Shown piece after piece: positions 14,556-23,716 of a stretch of 36,483 nucleotides of DNA (its first letter is position 1; each line of letters starts with the position of its first letter). A program made the position numbers and the translations under genes. The notes under the pieces are model-generated. The model saw only the letters and a program-made list of their open reading frames with translations. It made no database searches and was not told the DNA's origin. Source of the DNA: a bacterium (GTDB lineage Bacteria > CSSED10-310 > JAJRTK01); the NCBI GenBank assembly GCA_024278345.1, contig JAJRTK010000034.1:1-36483 (forward strand), in the 5' to 3' direction.

Positions 14556-15818
14556 TTACTCCATTGAGCCCACGGGCTTCACCACCGATTTCTTGTATCT
14601 TAGATCTTCGGCCATGGCCTTGATCTCGGACAGATCGCGCACCATCTCACTCCAGCCGTACCACAAGGCGTAGTCGGGATTCATATGGAAGGCTCCCTGG
14701 AAGGCCCTCATCCGGTGCTTGAGGTGCATGACGAAGAGCCTCTGCTCGATGGGGGTCGGTGCGTCGTGGAAGGTCAAGAGGTCAGGGAACGGGTAGGCGT
14801 AGCTTTCGGGTTTTGGAAGAACGCCATCCTTGTAGAGGCCGGCGATGACCCGGATTGCTTGGGCCAACAGATGATCGACCCGTCGAATAAGGTCGTCGCC
14901 CTTCTTGAACTCCGCCCGTGCAAAGTTCTCCGAGTGGCACTGGCTACAAGCCTTGAGAAGTTTGTTGCGCTCCTTGTCGAAGGCCTCCTGTGTGAGGCGA
15001 GCAACGTCGGCCGCCTTGACCACTTCCAGCCGCGCAGTGGGATTGCCCTGGGGATCGAGAACACCAAGAGCCTGGAGAATGGTCACCTGATCCGCTTTCC
15101 ACTGTTCGTCTTCGGGAAGTGGTAGTCGAACGGCAAGGAAGCCCCACGGCGTCCGCACCTCGTGATCTCCATCCTGCATGTGGCAGGTCTGGCAGGTGGG
15201 GGCTGCCGAAGATTCTGGAAGAATCCCGTTCTGCTTCAAGAGGGCACGGACTCCGTGTTTGGAGGAGGAGTACATCTCCCACTGAGGATGGTCGAAGCCC
15301 ATGTGGCAAGTCTGGCAGGCCTGGGGTTGAAGCGCTTCCTTGACGGAAAAGAGGTGGCGCGTGTGGCACGCATCGCACGAAGCAAGTCCAAAGCCCGCGC
15401 CCGCCTTCTTGATGGCCTTGATATCGTCCTCGCTTTTGAGACCGATCTTATGGCAACCGCCGCACCCTTTCATCCCTTCGGAGAGGGCCATGGGAAGCCA
15501 ATGAGTCGTAGGCATGGCCTTCATCGCGGCCCAAGCAAGGGCATGCTTGCCTCTGCTAAATTGATCGACCCTTTCTTGGTGGCAGGTTGCGCAGGTCTCC
15601 GGAGTGGGGATCTGGACTTTCTCCACGTCCTGGGCCGACGTGTGACCCTCGCCGTGGCAAACCGAGCAATCGACCTCATTCTGGCTATGTTTGCTCAATT
15701 GCCAATCCGTGACGATGCTGGGTGTGACCTCTTTGTGGCACTCAACACATTTCTGGGCCAAAGCACTGGACTCCAAAAGGAGAATCGTGCAGATGAGTAT
15801 CATTCGTTTCAGGTTCAT
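14556..15818 (-). CDS. Octahaem c-type cytochrome of the hydroxylamine oxidoreductase (HAO) type
   Basis: Four hundred and twenty residues with a signal peptide ending SALAQ. There are exactly eight CxxCH haem sites: CVECH, CSVCH, CATCH, CGGCH, CDACH, CQTCH, CQTCH and CSQCH. The spacing and blocks such as GMKGCGGCHKIG, CDACHTRH and CQTCHMGFDHPQWEMY followed by KHG are those of the HAO-like octahaem family, whose members oxidise hydroxylamine or hydrazine or reduce nitrite. The protein is shorter than typical ammonia-oxidiser HAO (about 550), and haems 1-7 lie in the first 55 percent. The last 120 residues are helical without haem. I cannot assign the catalytic cross-linking Tyr by eye, so the direction (oxidative or reductive) is open. 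The ATG at 15818 has AGGAG at an 8-base distance. No partner quinone reductase or cytochrome biogenesis gene is visible nearby. Confidence 0.83.
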   Translation of the reverse strand: MNLKRMILICTILLLESSALAQKCVECHKEVTPSIVTDWQLSKHSQNEVDCSVCHGEGHTSAQDVEKVQIPTPETCATCHQERVDQFSRGKHALAWAAMKAMPTTHWLPMALSEGMKGCGGCHKIGLKSEDDIKAIKKAGAGFGLASCDACHTRHLFSVKEALQPQACQTCHMGFDHPQWEMYSSSKHGVRALLKQNGILPESSAAPTCQTCHMQDGDHEVRTPWGFLAVRLPLPEDEQWKADQVTILQALGVLDPQGNPTARLEVVKAADVARLTQEAFDKERNKLLKACSQCHSENFARAEFKKGDDLIRRVDHLLAQAIRVIAGLYKDGVLPKPESYAYPFPDLLTFHDAPTPIEQRLFVMHLKHRMRAFQGAFHMNPDYALWYGWSEMVRDLSEIKAMAEDLRYKKSVVKPVGSME

Positions 15819-15888
15819 TGTGAGTCTCCTGGTGTGGGTCAAGCTCAAGATTGGATCGTGGGACGCCCATAGGGCAGAACTCTTGAAA

Positions 15889-15967
15889 ACCGCTTTCTTT
15901 TCTTTGAGTTGGGGTCCGCTCGCGGCGGCGGCAGTCCGTCCGCCGCCACTCGCACTTCATCGGCCCC
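15889..15967 (-). repeat. Dispersed repeat family R, copy R3 (inverted)
   Basis: Read on the minus strand it gives GATGAAGTGCGAGTGGCGGC, a GC-rich hairpin (GGCGG...CCGCC), then GAGCGGACCCCAACTCAAAG and AAAAGAAAGC. It lies about 70 bases upstream of the cytochrome start in the 361-bp gap 15819-16179 between the divergent cytochrome and comF genes. The rest of the gap has no recognisable gene; an AT-rich stretch at 16118-16135 could be part of a comF promoter. Confidence 0.75.
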
Positions 15968-16179
15968 AGACGGGGCTCAAAGCCCTGAAAACGCATCACG
16001 AACCGACATTTCTGAAACCATCAAGTAGGGATATCCCGCCAGAAAAAGCCTCCGCGGGCAGGTTCCGGCCAGCGAAAGGTCCCGGTCTTCAGCACGCGAC
16101 GAGCCAGGCTCCCTAAAATAGAATAAAGAATAGGAAACTCTCAAATGCTCCACATTGATCCTTGAGGGACGGCGTCGCC

Positions 16180-16950
16180 ATGAGGGAAACTGCTTCGCGA
16201 GTGCTCCAGCGGCTCCTGGATCTTGCTTATCCTCCACTTTGTATCCACTGCCATGGACCCGTGGAGACCGGTCATGACAAAGCTCCTTCGGCTCTTTGTG
16301 CCGATTGCTGGAACGACTGTGTGCCGATTACAGAGATTGCCTGCACAAGATGCGGACTGCCGACGATGGATCAAGAGGTAGCCATGGCAGAATGCGAGGA
16401 GTGCCAGCAGCACCCTCCGCCATGGATTGCCTCCCGCTCCGCCTTCATCTATCGGGAATCTCCGCCTCTTCGTTCGATGCTGCTTCGCCTCAAGCACTCC
16501 AGCGATCTGACACTGCCGGGAGAGCTCGCGCTCCAAATCCATCGAGCCGCGGCGGAAGCGGCGGAGCAGCTAGAGAGGTTCTCTCTCTGCCCAGTGCCCC
16601 TCCACTGGACTCGCCGACTGCGCCGTGGTTTCAACCAATCGGAGCTCCTGGCACGCGACCTGGCCAAGCTCCTTGACGCCTCGGTCAGCCAACCCTTGAT
16701 GCGACCGCGGGCAACCCGTTTCCAGAAAGGGAGCCGAGCCGAACGCCTTCGATCCATGCATGGGGCCTTCCGAGTGGGCTCCGGGAGCGTAGTTCAAGGG
16801 CGGGATTTCTTGCTCATCGATGATGTCATGACAACGGGCGCGACGGCGGGAGCATGCGCATTTGCTCTACTGGAGTCGGGAGCACGGCGGGTAGCGGTGG
16901 CAACGATCGCTCGGTCGCGCCTCCCGAGTTCGATGGAAAGCCTAGAGTAA
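16180..16950 (+). CDS. comF: ComF-family phosphoribosyltransferase-like protein
   Basis: Two hundred and fifty-six residues. The N-terminus has four CxxC pairs (C21/C24, C40/C43, C55/C58, C72/C75), the zinc-finger part of ComFC/GntX proteins. The C-terminal phosphoribosyltransferase fold carries the conserved CPVPLHWTRRLRRGFNQSE block (about 135-155) and the PRPP-binding loop LLIDDVMTTGATAG (about 209-222). ComF proteins are needed for DNA uptake in naturally competent bacteria, where they act in the cytoplasm; in others their role is unclear. The ATG at 16180 has GAGGGA about 12 bases upstream; a TTG at 16162 is an alternative. Its last 9 bases overlap the end of the convergent histidine kinase gene, so no terminator lies between them. 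No other competence gene is present in the window. Confidence 0.87.
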   Translation: MRETASRVLQRLLDLAYPPLCIHCHGPVETGHDKAPSALCADCWNDCVPITEIACTRCGLPTMDQEVAMAECEECQQHPPPWIASRSAFIYRESPPLRSMLLRLKHSSDLTLPGELALQIHRAAAEAAEQLERFSLCPVPLHWTRRLRRGFNQSELLARDLAKLLDASVSQPLMRPRATRFQKGSRAERLRSMHGAFRVGSGSVVQGRDFLLIDDVMTTGATAGACAFALLESGARRVAVATIARSRLPSSMESLE

Positions 16951-19248
16951 CGCCGACCCACTTCTCCATCGGGCGAGATCGGCCACAGTCAGATCGCACT
17001 CCTTGGAGAGCTGTGCAACCAACCGTTGAAGTTCCTCCGGGGAGCCTGACTTCGAGGATTCCTCAAGCCGTTTCGCGAACGCGGATATCGTGACAAGCCC
17101 GAGCATAGCCGAGCTTCCCTTGAGAGTATGGGCGCCGGCCCAGATTTCGTCGGGATCGACCGCTGCGAGAGCACGAGCCAGTCTGTCCAAGTTCTTGCCC
17201 CTGGTTTTGACGAAGGCTTCGATGGCCTCGTCCACTCCATCGACACCGATAATGGTCTGGAGTTGTTCGAGGCGAGACAAGTCAAGTCGGTGGAGACCGA
17301 GGTCAGGGTCCGAGGAGTTTTCCCCGCTCCCTGGTTCCACTTCCAGTCCTTGCGGTTTTCGCGGCAGAGGCTCAGGGGTCTCGACCCGGGCAGGCAACCA
17401 GCATCGGAGAACGGCAAATAGTTCTTCGTCGGTATAGGGTTTGGCAAGGTAGTCATCCATCCCGGACCGGAAACACTTTTGTCGCTCTTCCTCCAACGCG
17501 TGTGCCGTCACCGCGATTACGGGAAGGTGCTCCGTTTCCCCCTCTCTGGCCCGAAGCCGCCTCGTGGCCTCGTAGCCGTCCATTTCGGGCATTTGGCAAT
17601 CCATAAAAACAAGGTCATACGACTCCTTCTCGATGGCTTTGAGGGCCTCCTGACCGTTTTGCGCGGCATCGACCTCGTGCCCCATCTCCACAAGGAAACG
17701 TTCGAGAATTAAACGGTTCACGGGATGGTCCTCCACAACCAAAAGACGACAAGGGGCCAGTGGCACAGCCTTCTTCATCGACCGGACTTCCCCATTTTTT
17801 GGCAACTGGGTCCCGGGAAGCGGGATTTCAAACCAAAAGCAGGAGCCCACGCCGACTTCGCTTTCTGCGACGAGCTCCCCCCCCATAAGCTCCACAAGGC
17901 GTCTGGAAATAGTGAGCCCAAGGCCGGTTCCTCCCATGAACTTTCTTGTGGAACTCGCCTCCTGGGTAAAGGGCATAAAAATTTCAGAAAGCTTGTCGGG
18001 GGAGATCCCAATCCCAGTATCCCTTATGGAGAAGAGGATCCAATCTCCTCCCCTGGTCTCTGAAGGCCCCGCAGTCAGGCGTATCGAGCCCCCTCGTGTG
18101 AACTTTACAGCGTTGCCAAGTAGATTGACCAAAACCTGGTGCAGCCTCTGTGGATCTCCCAGGTGCCAGCCGGACACAAGTTCTGGAAGATCAACCCGGA
18201 TCTTGGTTCCCGCCTCCTGAGCAGACGGGCTCAAAACGGCGACAACTCCGTCGATGACATGATGGAGATGAAAGGGCGCGGAATCAATGGTGAGCATCCC
18301 CGCTTCGATCTTACTCAGGTCGAGGACGCCATCAACCAGCCGTCGCAGTGAACTCGCCGTGGCGACCAGCATTTCGGCATACTCACTGCCGCGCTCGGGC
18401 AACTCCACCCTGCGCAACAAGCTGGAGACTCCGATCATGGCGCTCAAAGGCGTCCGGATCTCGTGGCTCATGTGAGCCAGGAATTGGCTCTTTGCCTCAC
18501 TGGCTGCCACGGCCGCATCCTTGGCCTCCTCAAGCTCTTTCATGATGCGTTTCCGCTCGGTAATGTCCTGGGCCAGACAGACGATCGCCTCTGGTTGACC
18601 AGAGCGGTCATAAACGATGGCTGCGGAGACTGACATGGACATAGAGAGTCCAAACTGAGTCCTGTACTGCTTTTCCAGGCCTTTCAGGACCCCTTCCTCC
18701 AGCAAGCGCCTTGATTCCTCTTCCGAAAAATAAGAGCCTTCGACCACCAGCTTGGAAAGAGCGGTTCCCGCCAACTCGCCTTCTTCACAGCCCAAAAGTT
18801 GGAGCAACGCAAGGTTTGCACTGACAATGTTTCCCCGCGGGTCCGCGACAACGAGATGATCGGCCATGGAACCAAGAATCTCGCCAAGAAAGCTCTTCTC
18901 GACGGTGGTCACCTGAAGTGCTTTGGCCATCTGGCCAATCTCTTGGACCAGAAGTCCCATGGTCCCGACATCATCGGTTGAGCCATCTGCCTTAACGGAG
19001 ACCGGCTTGCCGTCGGAAGCGCAAAGGGCGATTTCCTTCAGGTTTTGAAGGGGTACAACGATGGAGCGATCCAGCCAAACCGCGACTCCGATAACAATGA
19101 GAAGAGACACTCCCCCCAACGAGATCACAAGGGCCGCAGCCCCGCCAAGAACCACCTGGCACACGACAAGACAAGCCGCCGCGGCAGCTCCAGCGGCAGC
19201 CAGTGCCACGATGGAAAGTCCCACTAACACCTTTTGCCGTGTCCGCAT
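16942..19248 (-). CDS. Hybrid sensor histidine kinase (HAMP-PAS-HisKA-HATPase-REC-HPt)
   Basis: Seven hundred and sixty-eight residues. Two hydrophobic helices (about 8-31 and 34-58) follow each other with almost no loop, so there is no periplasmic sensor. A HAMP-like part (about 59-112) and a PAS domain (about 120-232) come next, then HisKA with H262 in HMSHEIRTP, and an ATPase with N box (GNAVKF, 378-383), DTGIG (410-414) and GGTGLGL (439-445). A receiver domain has the acidic pair ED (506-507), D550 and K603. The C-terminal HPt domain has H707 in AHTLKGSSA. All phosphorelay residues are intact, so a His-Asp-His relay within one chain is expected; the final receiver must be encoded elsewhere. 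The start has AAGGAGG 4 bases upstream. It lies 84 bases downstream of clpB on the same strand with no obvious terminator between. Confidence 0.93.
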   Translation of the reverse strand: MRTRQKVLVGLSIVALAAAGAAAAACLVVCQVVLGGAAALVISLGGVSLLIVIGVAVWLDRSIVVPLQNLKEIALCASDGKPVSVKADGSTDDVGTMGLLVQEIGQMAKALQVTTVEKSFLGEILGSMADHLVVADPRGNIVSANLALLQLLGCEEGELAGTALSKLVVEGSYFSEEESRRLLEEGVLKGLEKQYRTQFGLSMSMSVSAAIVYDRSGQPEAIVCLAQDITERKRIMKELEEAKDAAVAASEAKSQFLAHMSHEIRTPLSAMIGVSSLLRRVELPERGSEYAEMLVATASSLRRLVDGVLDLSKIEAGMLTIDSAPFHLHHVIDGVVAVLSPSAQEAGTKIRVDLPELVSGWHLGDPQRLHQVLVNLLGNAVKFTRGGSIRLTAGPSETRGGDWILFSIRDTGIGISPDKLSEIFMPFTQEASSTRKFMGGTGLGLTISRRLVELMGGELVAESEVGVGSCFWFEIPLPGTQLPKNGEVRSMKKAVPLAPCRLLVVEDHPVNRLILERFLVEMGHEVDAAQNGQEALKAIEKESYDLVFMDCQMPEMDGYEATRRLRAREGETEHLPVIAVTAHALEEERQKCFRSGMDDYLAKPYTDEELFAVLRCWLPARVETPEPLPRKPQGLEVEPGSGENSSDPDLGLHRLDLSRLEQLQTIIGVDGVDEAIEAFVKTRGKNLDRLARALAAVDPDEIWAGAHTLKGSSAMLGLVTISAFAKRLEESSKSGSPEELQRLVAQLSKECDLTVADLARWRSGSALL

Positions 19249-19332
19249 CCCGCCTCCTTTTTATCCTATTTCATAGCACCAAAATTGGAGCTGTCCAAGA
19301 AAAGGCAAGGCCCAAAAGGTCGAAGGAAGGTG

Positions 19333-21933
19333 TCAGCCCTCTGCTCTAAAACCGTTGGGAATGCGATGAAGACGAAAGCCTCCTTCACTCCAGTCGATGC
19401 GAAGTAAATCTCCGGCCTGGATCTCTTCGGCGAGGATTTTGGGGGCCAAAAAATCCTCGATGCGCCGCTGCAAAACTCTTTTGAGGGGCCGCGCACCGAA
19501 GTCGGGATCGTAGCCTTCCCTGGCGATTTGGAGTCGAGCCGCCTCTGTGAGTTCCAGTCTCATCTCCCGCTCCACCAGGCGTTGGTTAAGACGCTGGAGC
19601 TGGAGTTCGACGATCCGCACCAAATCTTCCTCCCGGAGGTTCGTGAAGGTCAGGACTTCATCGACGCGGTTCAAGAACTCTGGCCGGAAGATCCGTCGAA
19701 GCTCCCTCTTGAGGAGCTTGTCAAGGTCCTTACGGGGGACGTTGGAATCCGCGATGAGATGTGAGCCTATGTTGGAGGTCATGATGATGACGCTGCTCCT
19801 GAAATCCACGGTCCGCCCTTTGGAATCAGTGAGTCGGCCGTCGTCGAGAATCTGTAGGAAGATGTTGAAGACGTCGCCATGAGCCTTTTCTACTTCGTCG
19901 AAGAGAATGACGGAGTAGGGCCGCCGTCGGATGGCCTCGGTGAGCTGTCCCCCTTGGTCGTGGCCCACATATCCGGGAGGCGCGCCAATGAGGCGGGCGA
20001 CGGAGTGCCTTTCCATGTATTCGGACATATCGATGCGGATCATCGCCTGGTCGTCGTCGAAGAGAAAATCCGCCAGCGCCCGAGCCAACTCGGTCTTACC
20101 GACACCGGTCGGCCCTAGAAAGAGGAAGGATCCCAAGGGTCTATTGGGATCAGAGAGTCCTGATCGCGATCGCCGGATGGCGTTGGAAACCGCTTCTACC
20201 GCCCGATCTTGACCCACCAAGCGACGATGGATACGGGATTCCATGGCCAGGAGTTTTTTTCGTTCTCCCTCCAAGAGCCGAGTGAGGGGAATCCCGGTCC
20301 ACTTGGCGATAATCTGTGCTATATCCGCGGGGCGGACCTCTTCGCGGAGCAAGCTTTGCTCGCCGCTGAGCTCCTGAAAGCGCTCTTCGTGGTGGGCGAG
20401 TTTACGCTGGAGATTTCGGAGGACGCCGTACCGGAGCTGGGCGGCTTTTTCAAGGTCTCCTTCCCGGCTCGCGGCTTCGGCGGCAAGGCGCGTCTGCTCG
20501 ATTTCCTCCTTGATCCCCCTGATCCCCAGGAGTGCCTCCTTCTCGTTCTGCCATTGTGCCTTGAGAGCCGACGCTCGCTCAGAAAGGTCGCCGATTTCTT
20601 TTTCGATGATCTGAAGCCGCTTCCCACTAGCCTCATCCACTTCGAGTTTTACGGCTTCGCGCTCAATCTCTAGCCGCCGAATCCGACGCTCCAACTCATC
20701 GAGCTCCGCTGGCATGGAATCGATTTCCATTCTGAGGGCTGCCGCGGCTTCATCAATGAGATCGATCGCTTTGTCAGGAAGAAACCGGTCCGCGATGTAC
20801 CGGTGGGAAAGCGCCGCGGCTGTCACCAACGCGCCATCCTGGATCCGGACGCCATGATGCACTTCATACCGCTCTTTCAGGCCGCGGAGGATACTGATGG
20901 TGTCTTCCACCGACGGCTCCGCCACGTAGACCGGCTGGAATCTTCGTTCGAGAGCGGCATCCTTTTCGATGTACTTGCGGTATTCATCCACGGTGGTTGC
21001 ACCAACGCACCGAAGCTCGCCCCGCGCAAGGGCGGGTTTCAGCATATTTGAGGCATCCATCGCCCCCTGGCCGGCGCCGGCTCCCACAAGGGTGTGCAGC
21101 TCATCGATAAAGAGGATGACCCTGCCTTCGGCCTGGCTGATCTCTGAAAGAACCGCCTTCAAACGGTCCTCGAACTCTCCGCGATACTTGGCCCCGGCAA
21201 TAAGAGACCCGAGGTCCAGGGAGAGCACCCGTTTTCCCTTGAGGGTTTCAGGGACATCCCCATGGGCGACTCTCCTGGCAAGCCCCTCGGCGATGGCGGT
21301 CTTCCCCACGCCGGGGTCACCGATGAGAACGGGGTTATTCTTGGTGCGCCGTGCCAAGACCTGGATCACTCGCCGGATCTCTTCGTTCCGTCCGATGACC
21401 GGATCGAGATTGTCCTTCTCGGCCTGCTCTGTGAGGTCGATGCAATACCGCTTGAGTGCCTGGTACTTCTCCTCGGGGTTCTGGTCCGTGACCCGCTGGG
21501 TTCCCCGAACTTCCCGCAAAACCTGGTACAGAACCTCCAGCCGTAGTCCATGGCGTGAAAAGAGGGCGGCAAGCTTACCGTCAGCTTCCTTCACGATCCC
21601 TAATAAAAGATGCTCCGTGGAGGCAAACTCGTCTTGGAGGCGGGCCATCTCGTTCTTGGCAGCCTGAAAAACCCTTTGGAGGCGATCTCCCACCGCCTGC
21701 CCGACACCGTGGACCTTGGGGAAGGAGTCGAGGATCGGTGCAAGCTCCGCCTGGATCTGATGGGGCCGGGCGCCGATCCTCTGGAAGATGGGTACGACCA
21801 CTCCCTCGCTCTGTTCAAGGAGGGCCACCAGCAGATGCTCAGGCTCCACCATCTGGTGATCCTGTTTTTCCGCGATCTCCGCGGCATTTTGGACTGCCTC
21901 TTGTGCCTTGATGGTGAATCGCTCGAATCTCAT
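19333..21933 (-). CDS. clpB: ATP-dependent chaperone ClpB
   Basis: Eight hundred and sixty-six residues, the normal length for ClpB (about 860). In order: N-terminal Clp repeat domain (about 1-145), first AAA domain with Walker A GDPGVGKT (205-212) and Walker B ILFIDE, a coiled-coil middle domain rich in Glu, Arg and Leu (about 400-525), second AAA domain with GPTGVGKT (near 605) and VILFDE, and a C-terminal small domain. The middle domain separates it from ClpA and ClpC. ClpB is a hexameric cytoplasmic disaggregase that works with DnaK after heat or oxidative stress. GGAGGG lies 6 bases before the ATG. A promoter candidate is listed separately. I saw no clear CIRCE operator upstream. The histidine kinase downstream may be read from the same transcript. 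Confidence 0.97.
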   Translation of the reverse strand: MRFERFTIKAQEAVQNAAEIAEKQDHQMVEPEHLLVALLEQSEGVVVPIFQRIGARPHQIQAELAPILDSFPKVHGVGQAVGDRLQRVFQAAKNEMARLQDEFASTEHLLLGIVKEADGKLAALFSRHGLRLEVLYQVLREVRGTQRVTDQNPEEKYQALKRYCIDLTEQAEKDNLDPVIGRNEEIRRVIQVLARRTKNNPVLIGDPGVGKTAIAEGLARRVAHGDVPETLKGKRVLSLDLGSLIAGAKYRGEFEDRLKAVLSEISQAEGRVILFIDELHTLVGAGAGQGAMDASNMLKPALARGELRCVGATTVDEYRKYIEKDAALERRFQPVYVAEPSVEDTISILRGLKERYEVHHGVRIQDGALVTAAALSHRYIADRFLPDKAIDLIDEAAAALRMEIDSMPAELDELERRIRRLEIEREAVKLEVDEASGKRLQIIEKEIGDLSERASALKAQWQNEKEALLGIRGIKEEIEQTRLAAEAASREGDLEKAAQLRYGVLRNLQRKLAHHEERFQELSGEQSLLREEVRPADIAQIIAKWTGIPLTRLLEGERKKLLAMESRIHRRLVGQDRAVEAVSNAIRRSRSGLSDPNRPLGSFLFLGPTGVGKTELARALADFLFDDDQAMIRIDMSEYMERHSVARLIGAPPGYVGHDQGGQLTEAIRRRPYSVILFDEVEKAHGDVFNIFLQILDDGRLTDSKGRTVDFRSSVIIMTSNIGSHLIADSNVPRKDLDKLLKRELRRIFRPEFLNRVDEVLTFTNLREEDLVRIVELQLQRLNQRLVEREMRLELTEAARLQIAREGYDPDFGARPLKRVLQRRIEDFLAPKILAEEIQAGDLLRIDWSEGGFRLHRIPNGFRAEG

Positions 21934-21977
21934 GAGTTTTCCCTCCGGGGAAGCTTACTTTTAATGACTCTACTACG

Positions 21978-22006
21978 CTCATAAGACCTGAGTTTCCTAC
22001 TGTCAA
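21978..22006 (-). promoter_or_regulatory. Candidate sigma-70-type promoter of clpB
   Basis: On the minus strand a perfect TTGACA (22006-22001) is followed after 17 bases by TATGAG (21983-21978). It sits 45-73 bases upstream of the clpB start, a normal distance. The -10 match is imperfect, and a heat-shock sigma factor site was not recognised. Confidence 0.45.
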
Positions 22007-22105
22007 GTTATTTATATTTCGCAAAACTCTTCCCGGCAGTCAAGGAGCCGGGCATGCCGACAGAAAGTGCCGTGCCCAAGGGTCAACAGCGCGAGAGGCC
22101 GCGAG

Positions 22106-22130
22106 CGATGAGAGCGGAAGTCAACGCAAG
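22106..22130 (+). repeat. Dispersed repeat family R, possible short copy R4
   Basis: The string GCGATGAGAGCGGAAGTCAA followed by CGCAAGG fits the core of family R without the A-rich tail. It lies in the 498-bp gap 21934-22431 between the divergent clpB and msrBA genes. The same gap holds a second odd segment at about 22200-22245, where CGCTCCGCGT occurs twice, each followed by a T-rich run; on the other strand this is A-rich plus GCGGAGCGG and may be a decayed relative. Nothing else is recognised there. Confidence 0.45.
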
Positions 22131-22431
22131 GCTGAAGCGACAAACTTATCGTGAAAGTACACGCAAAGCAGATAATCGTCTTCTTAGCTTACGGGCAACG
22201 CCGCGCTCCGCGTTTTTTTGCCGCTCCGCGTCTTTTCTTCTTCTTCGGGGTGGTTCGATTGTCCCATGAACGTTGAGGCTGAGGGATCATGGCCAGGGAT
22301 GGAATAAAAGCGCAGGATCACTGTTTTACACGGGTACCGATAGGCAGTAGCCCAGCAAGCAAGGAACGAAGGAACTGGGCTTGGCCGAAAACCACATCTT
22401 TTGGCCACCCCGTGGGTTGGAGATCTGAACC

Positions 22432-23592
22432 ATGAACCGAAACGCTGAACATCCTCTTTTTTTCGGCCTTGGAGGGATACTTTTTGCCATGCTCCTGTTC
22501 TGGGGAATCTTCACGATTTTGGCGGGAGCCGGCCAGGCGGACGGCCCCACAACCCGGAAGGTTGGGAAAGAAGCCGCAGACCGGGAAAACAGGTTCCAGA
22601 AGCCATCGGAAAGCTCGCTCCGGTCCCGGCTTTCGACTTTGGAGTACAGCGTGACTCAAGAGGCGGGGACCGAGCCTCCATTCCGAAATCGTTATTGGGA
22701 CAACCACAGGCCCGGCATCTACGTGGACATCGTGTCTGGTGAGGCGCTCTTCAGTTCATTGGACAAGTTTGATTCGGGGACGGGTTGGCCGAGCTTTCTG
22801 CGGGCTTTGGAACCGGAAAACATCGTTCGCCGGCGGGATCGGAGCCTCTTACGGGAGCGCACCGAGCTTCGTTCCAGGGGAGCGGATTCGCATCTTGGGC
22901 ATCTTTTCGATGACGGGCCAAAGCCCACGGGTCTTCGGTTCTGCATCAACTCAGCGGCGCTCCGGTTCATTCCGGTGGAAGATCTGGAGGGTGCGGGTTA
23001 CGGTCGATACGTCCGGATGTTCGAGAATGCTGGTACTTCTTTGGTTCCGTCCAAGAGGTCGCTGGAGCAGGCAACCTTTGGTGGTGGCTGTTTTTGGTGT
23101 ATGGAGGCTCCCTTCGACGCTTTGGAGGGAGTGATTTCAACGACGGCGGGGTACGCGGGGGGGCACTCAATCAATCCGACCTACGAAGAGGTTTCGTCGG
23201 GGCTGACGGGTCATGCCGAAGTCATCCAAGTCCTTTTCGATCCGCGGAAGGTCTCGTATGGACAGCTTCTGGAGGTTTACTGGCACAATGTCGATCCAAC
23301 CAGGAATGACGGGCAGTTTTGCGATAGGGGATCCCAGTACCGGCCGGTGATCTTCACCCACGAAGCAACACAAAGACGCCTTGCGGAGGAGTCCTGGCAG
23401 AAGATCGAGGCAAAAAAGAGATTTCCCGATGCCCTCGTCGTGGAGATCCGGAATGCCAGTAATTTCTATGCCGCGGAGGAGTACCACCAAGATTTCTACC
23501 GGAAGAACCCCGGCCGGTACAGAGCCTATCGGGAAGGATGCGGTCGTGATCGACGCCTATTGGAGCTTTGGGGGAACTCGCCAAATCATTGA
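22432..23592 (+). CDS. msrBA: Membrane-anchored peptide-methionine sulfoxide reductase, MsrB-MsrA fusion
   Basis: Three hundred and eighty-six residues. One N-terminal membrane segment (about 9-31) should place the enzyme on the periplasmic side. MsrB comes first (about 62-190) with GTGWPSF (116-122), HLGHLFDDG (154-162) and catalytic Cys171 in [11 protein letters not shown]; the two zinc-binding CxxC pairs of the zinc form are absent. MsrA follows (about 210-370) with GGGCFWC (catalytic Cys220), then GYAGG and GHAEVI. The two halves reduce the R and S forms of methionine sulfoxide in oxidised proteins. Bifunctional fusions are known; a membrane tether with B-before-A order is less common. 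No thioredoxin domain is attached, so the electron donor must be separate. GGAG stands about 11 bases before the ATG. The DUF362 gene follows after 124 bases. Confidence 0.92.
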   Translation: MNRNAEHPLFFGLGGILFAMLLFWGIFTILAGAGQADGPTTRKVGKEAADRENRFQKPSESSLRSRLSTLEYSVTQEAGTEPPFRNRYWDNHRPGIYVDIVSGEALFSSLDKFDSGTGWPSFLRALEPENIVRRRDRSLLRERTELRSRGADSHLGHLFDDGPKPTGLRFCINSAALRFIPVEDLEGAGYGRYVRMFENAGTSLVPSKRSLEQATFGGGCFWCMEAPFDALEGVISTTAGYAGGHSINPTYEEVSSGLTGHAEVIQVLFDPRKVSYGQLLEVYWHNVDPTRNDGQFCDRGSQYRPVIFTHEATQRRLAEESWQKIEAKKRFPDALVVEIRNASNFYAAEEYHQDFYRKNPGRYRAYREGCGRDRRLLELWGNSPNH

Positions 23593-23716
23593 TGACTGGA
23601 CGCCAGTGGTCTCTGTGAGCTAGAAAGTCCTTGAGTCCGTTTTTCCGCCGCGGTGCCTGGCAGTTGATCCGGAGTGGCTGCCGCCGGGCTCGATAGACTC
23701 TTTCCTGGAGGCTGGC

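Noticed and set aside
22054-22269. A 71-codon plus-strand frame
   Set aside because: It spans the repeat-like R4 segment and a T-rich run, has no ribosome-binding site and no recognisable protein features.
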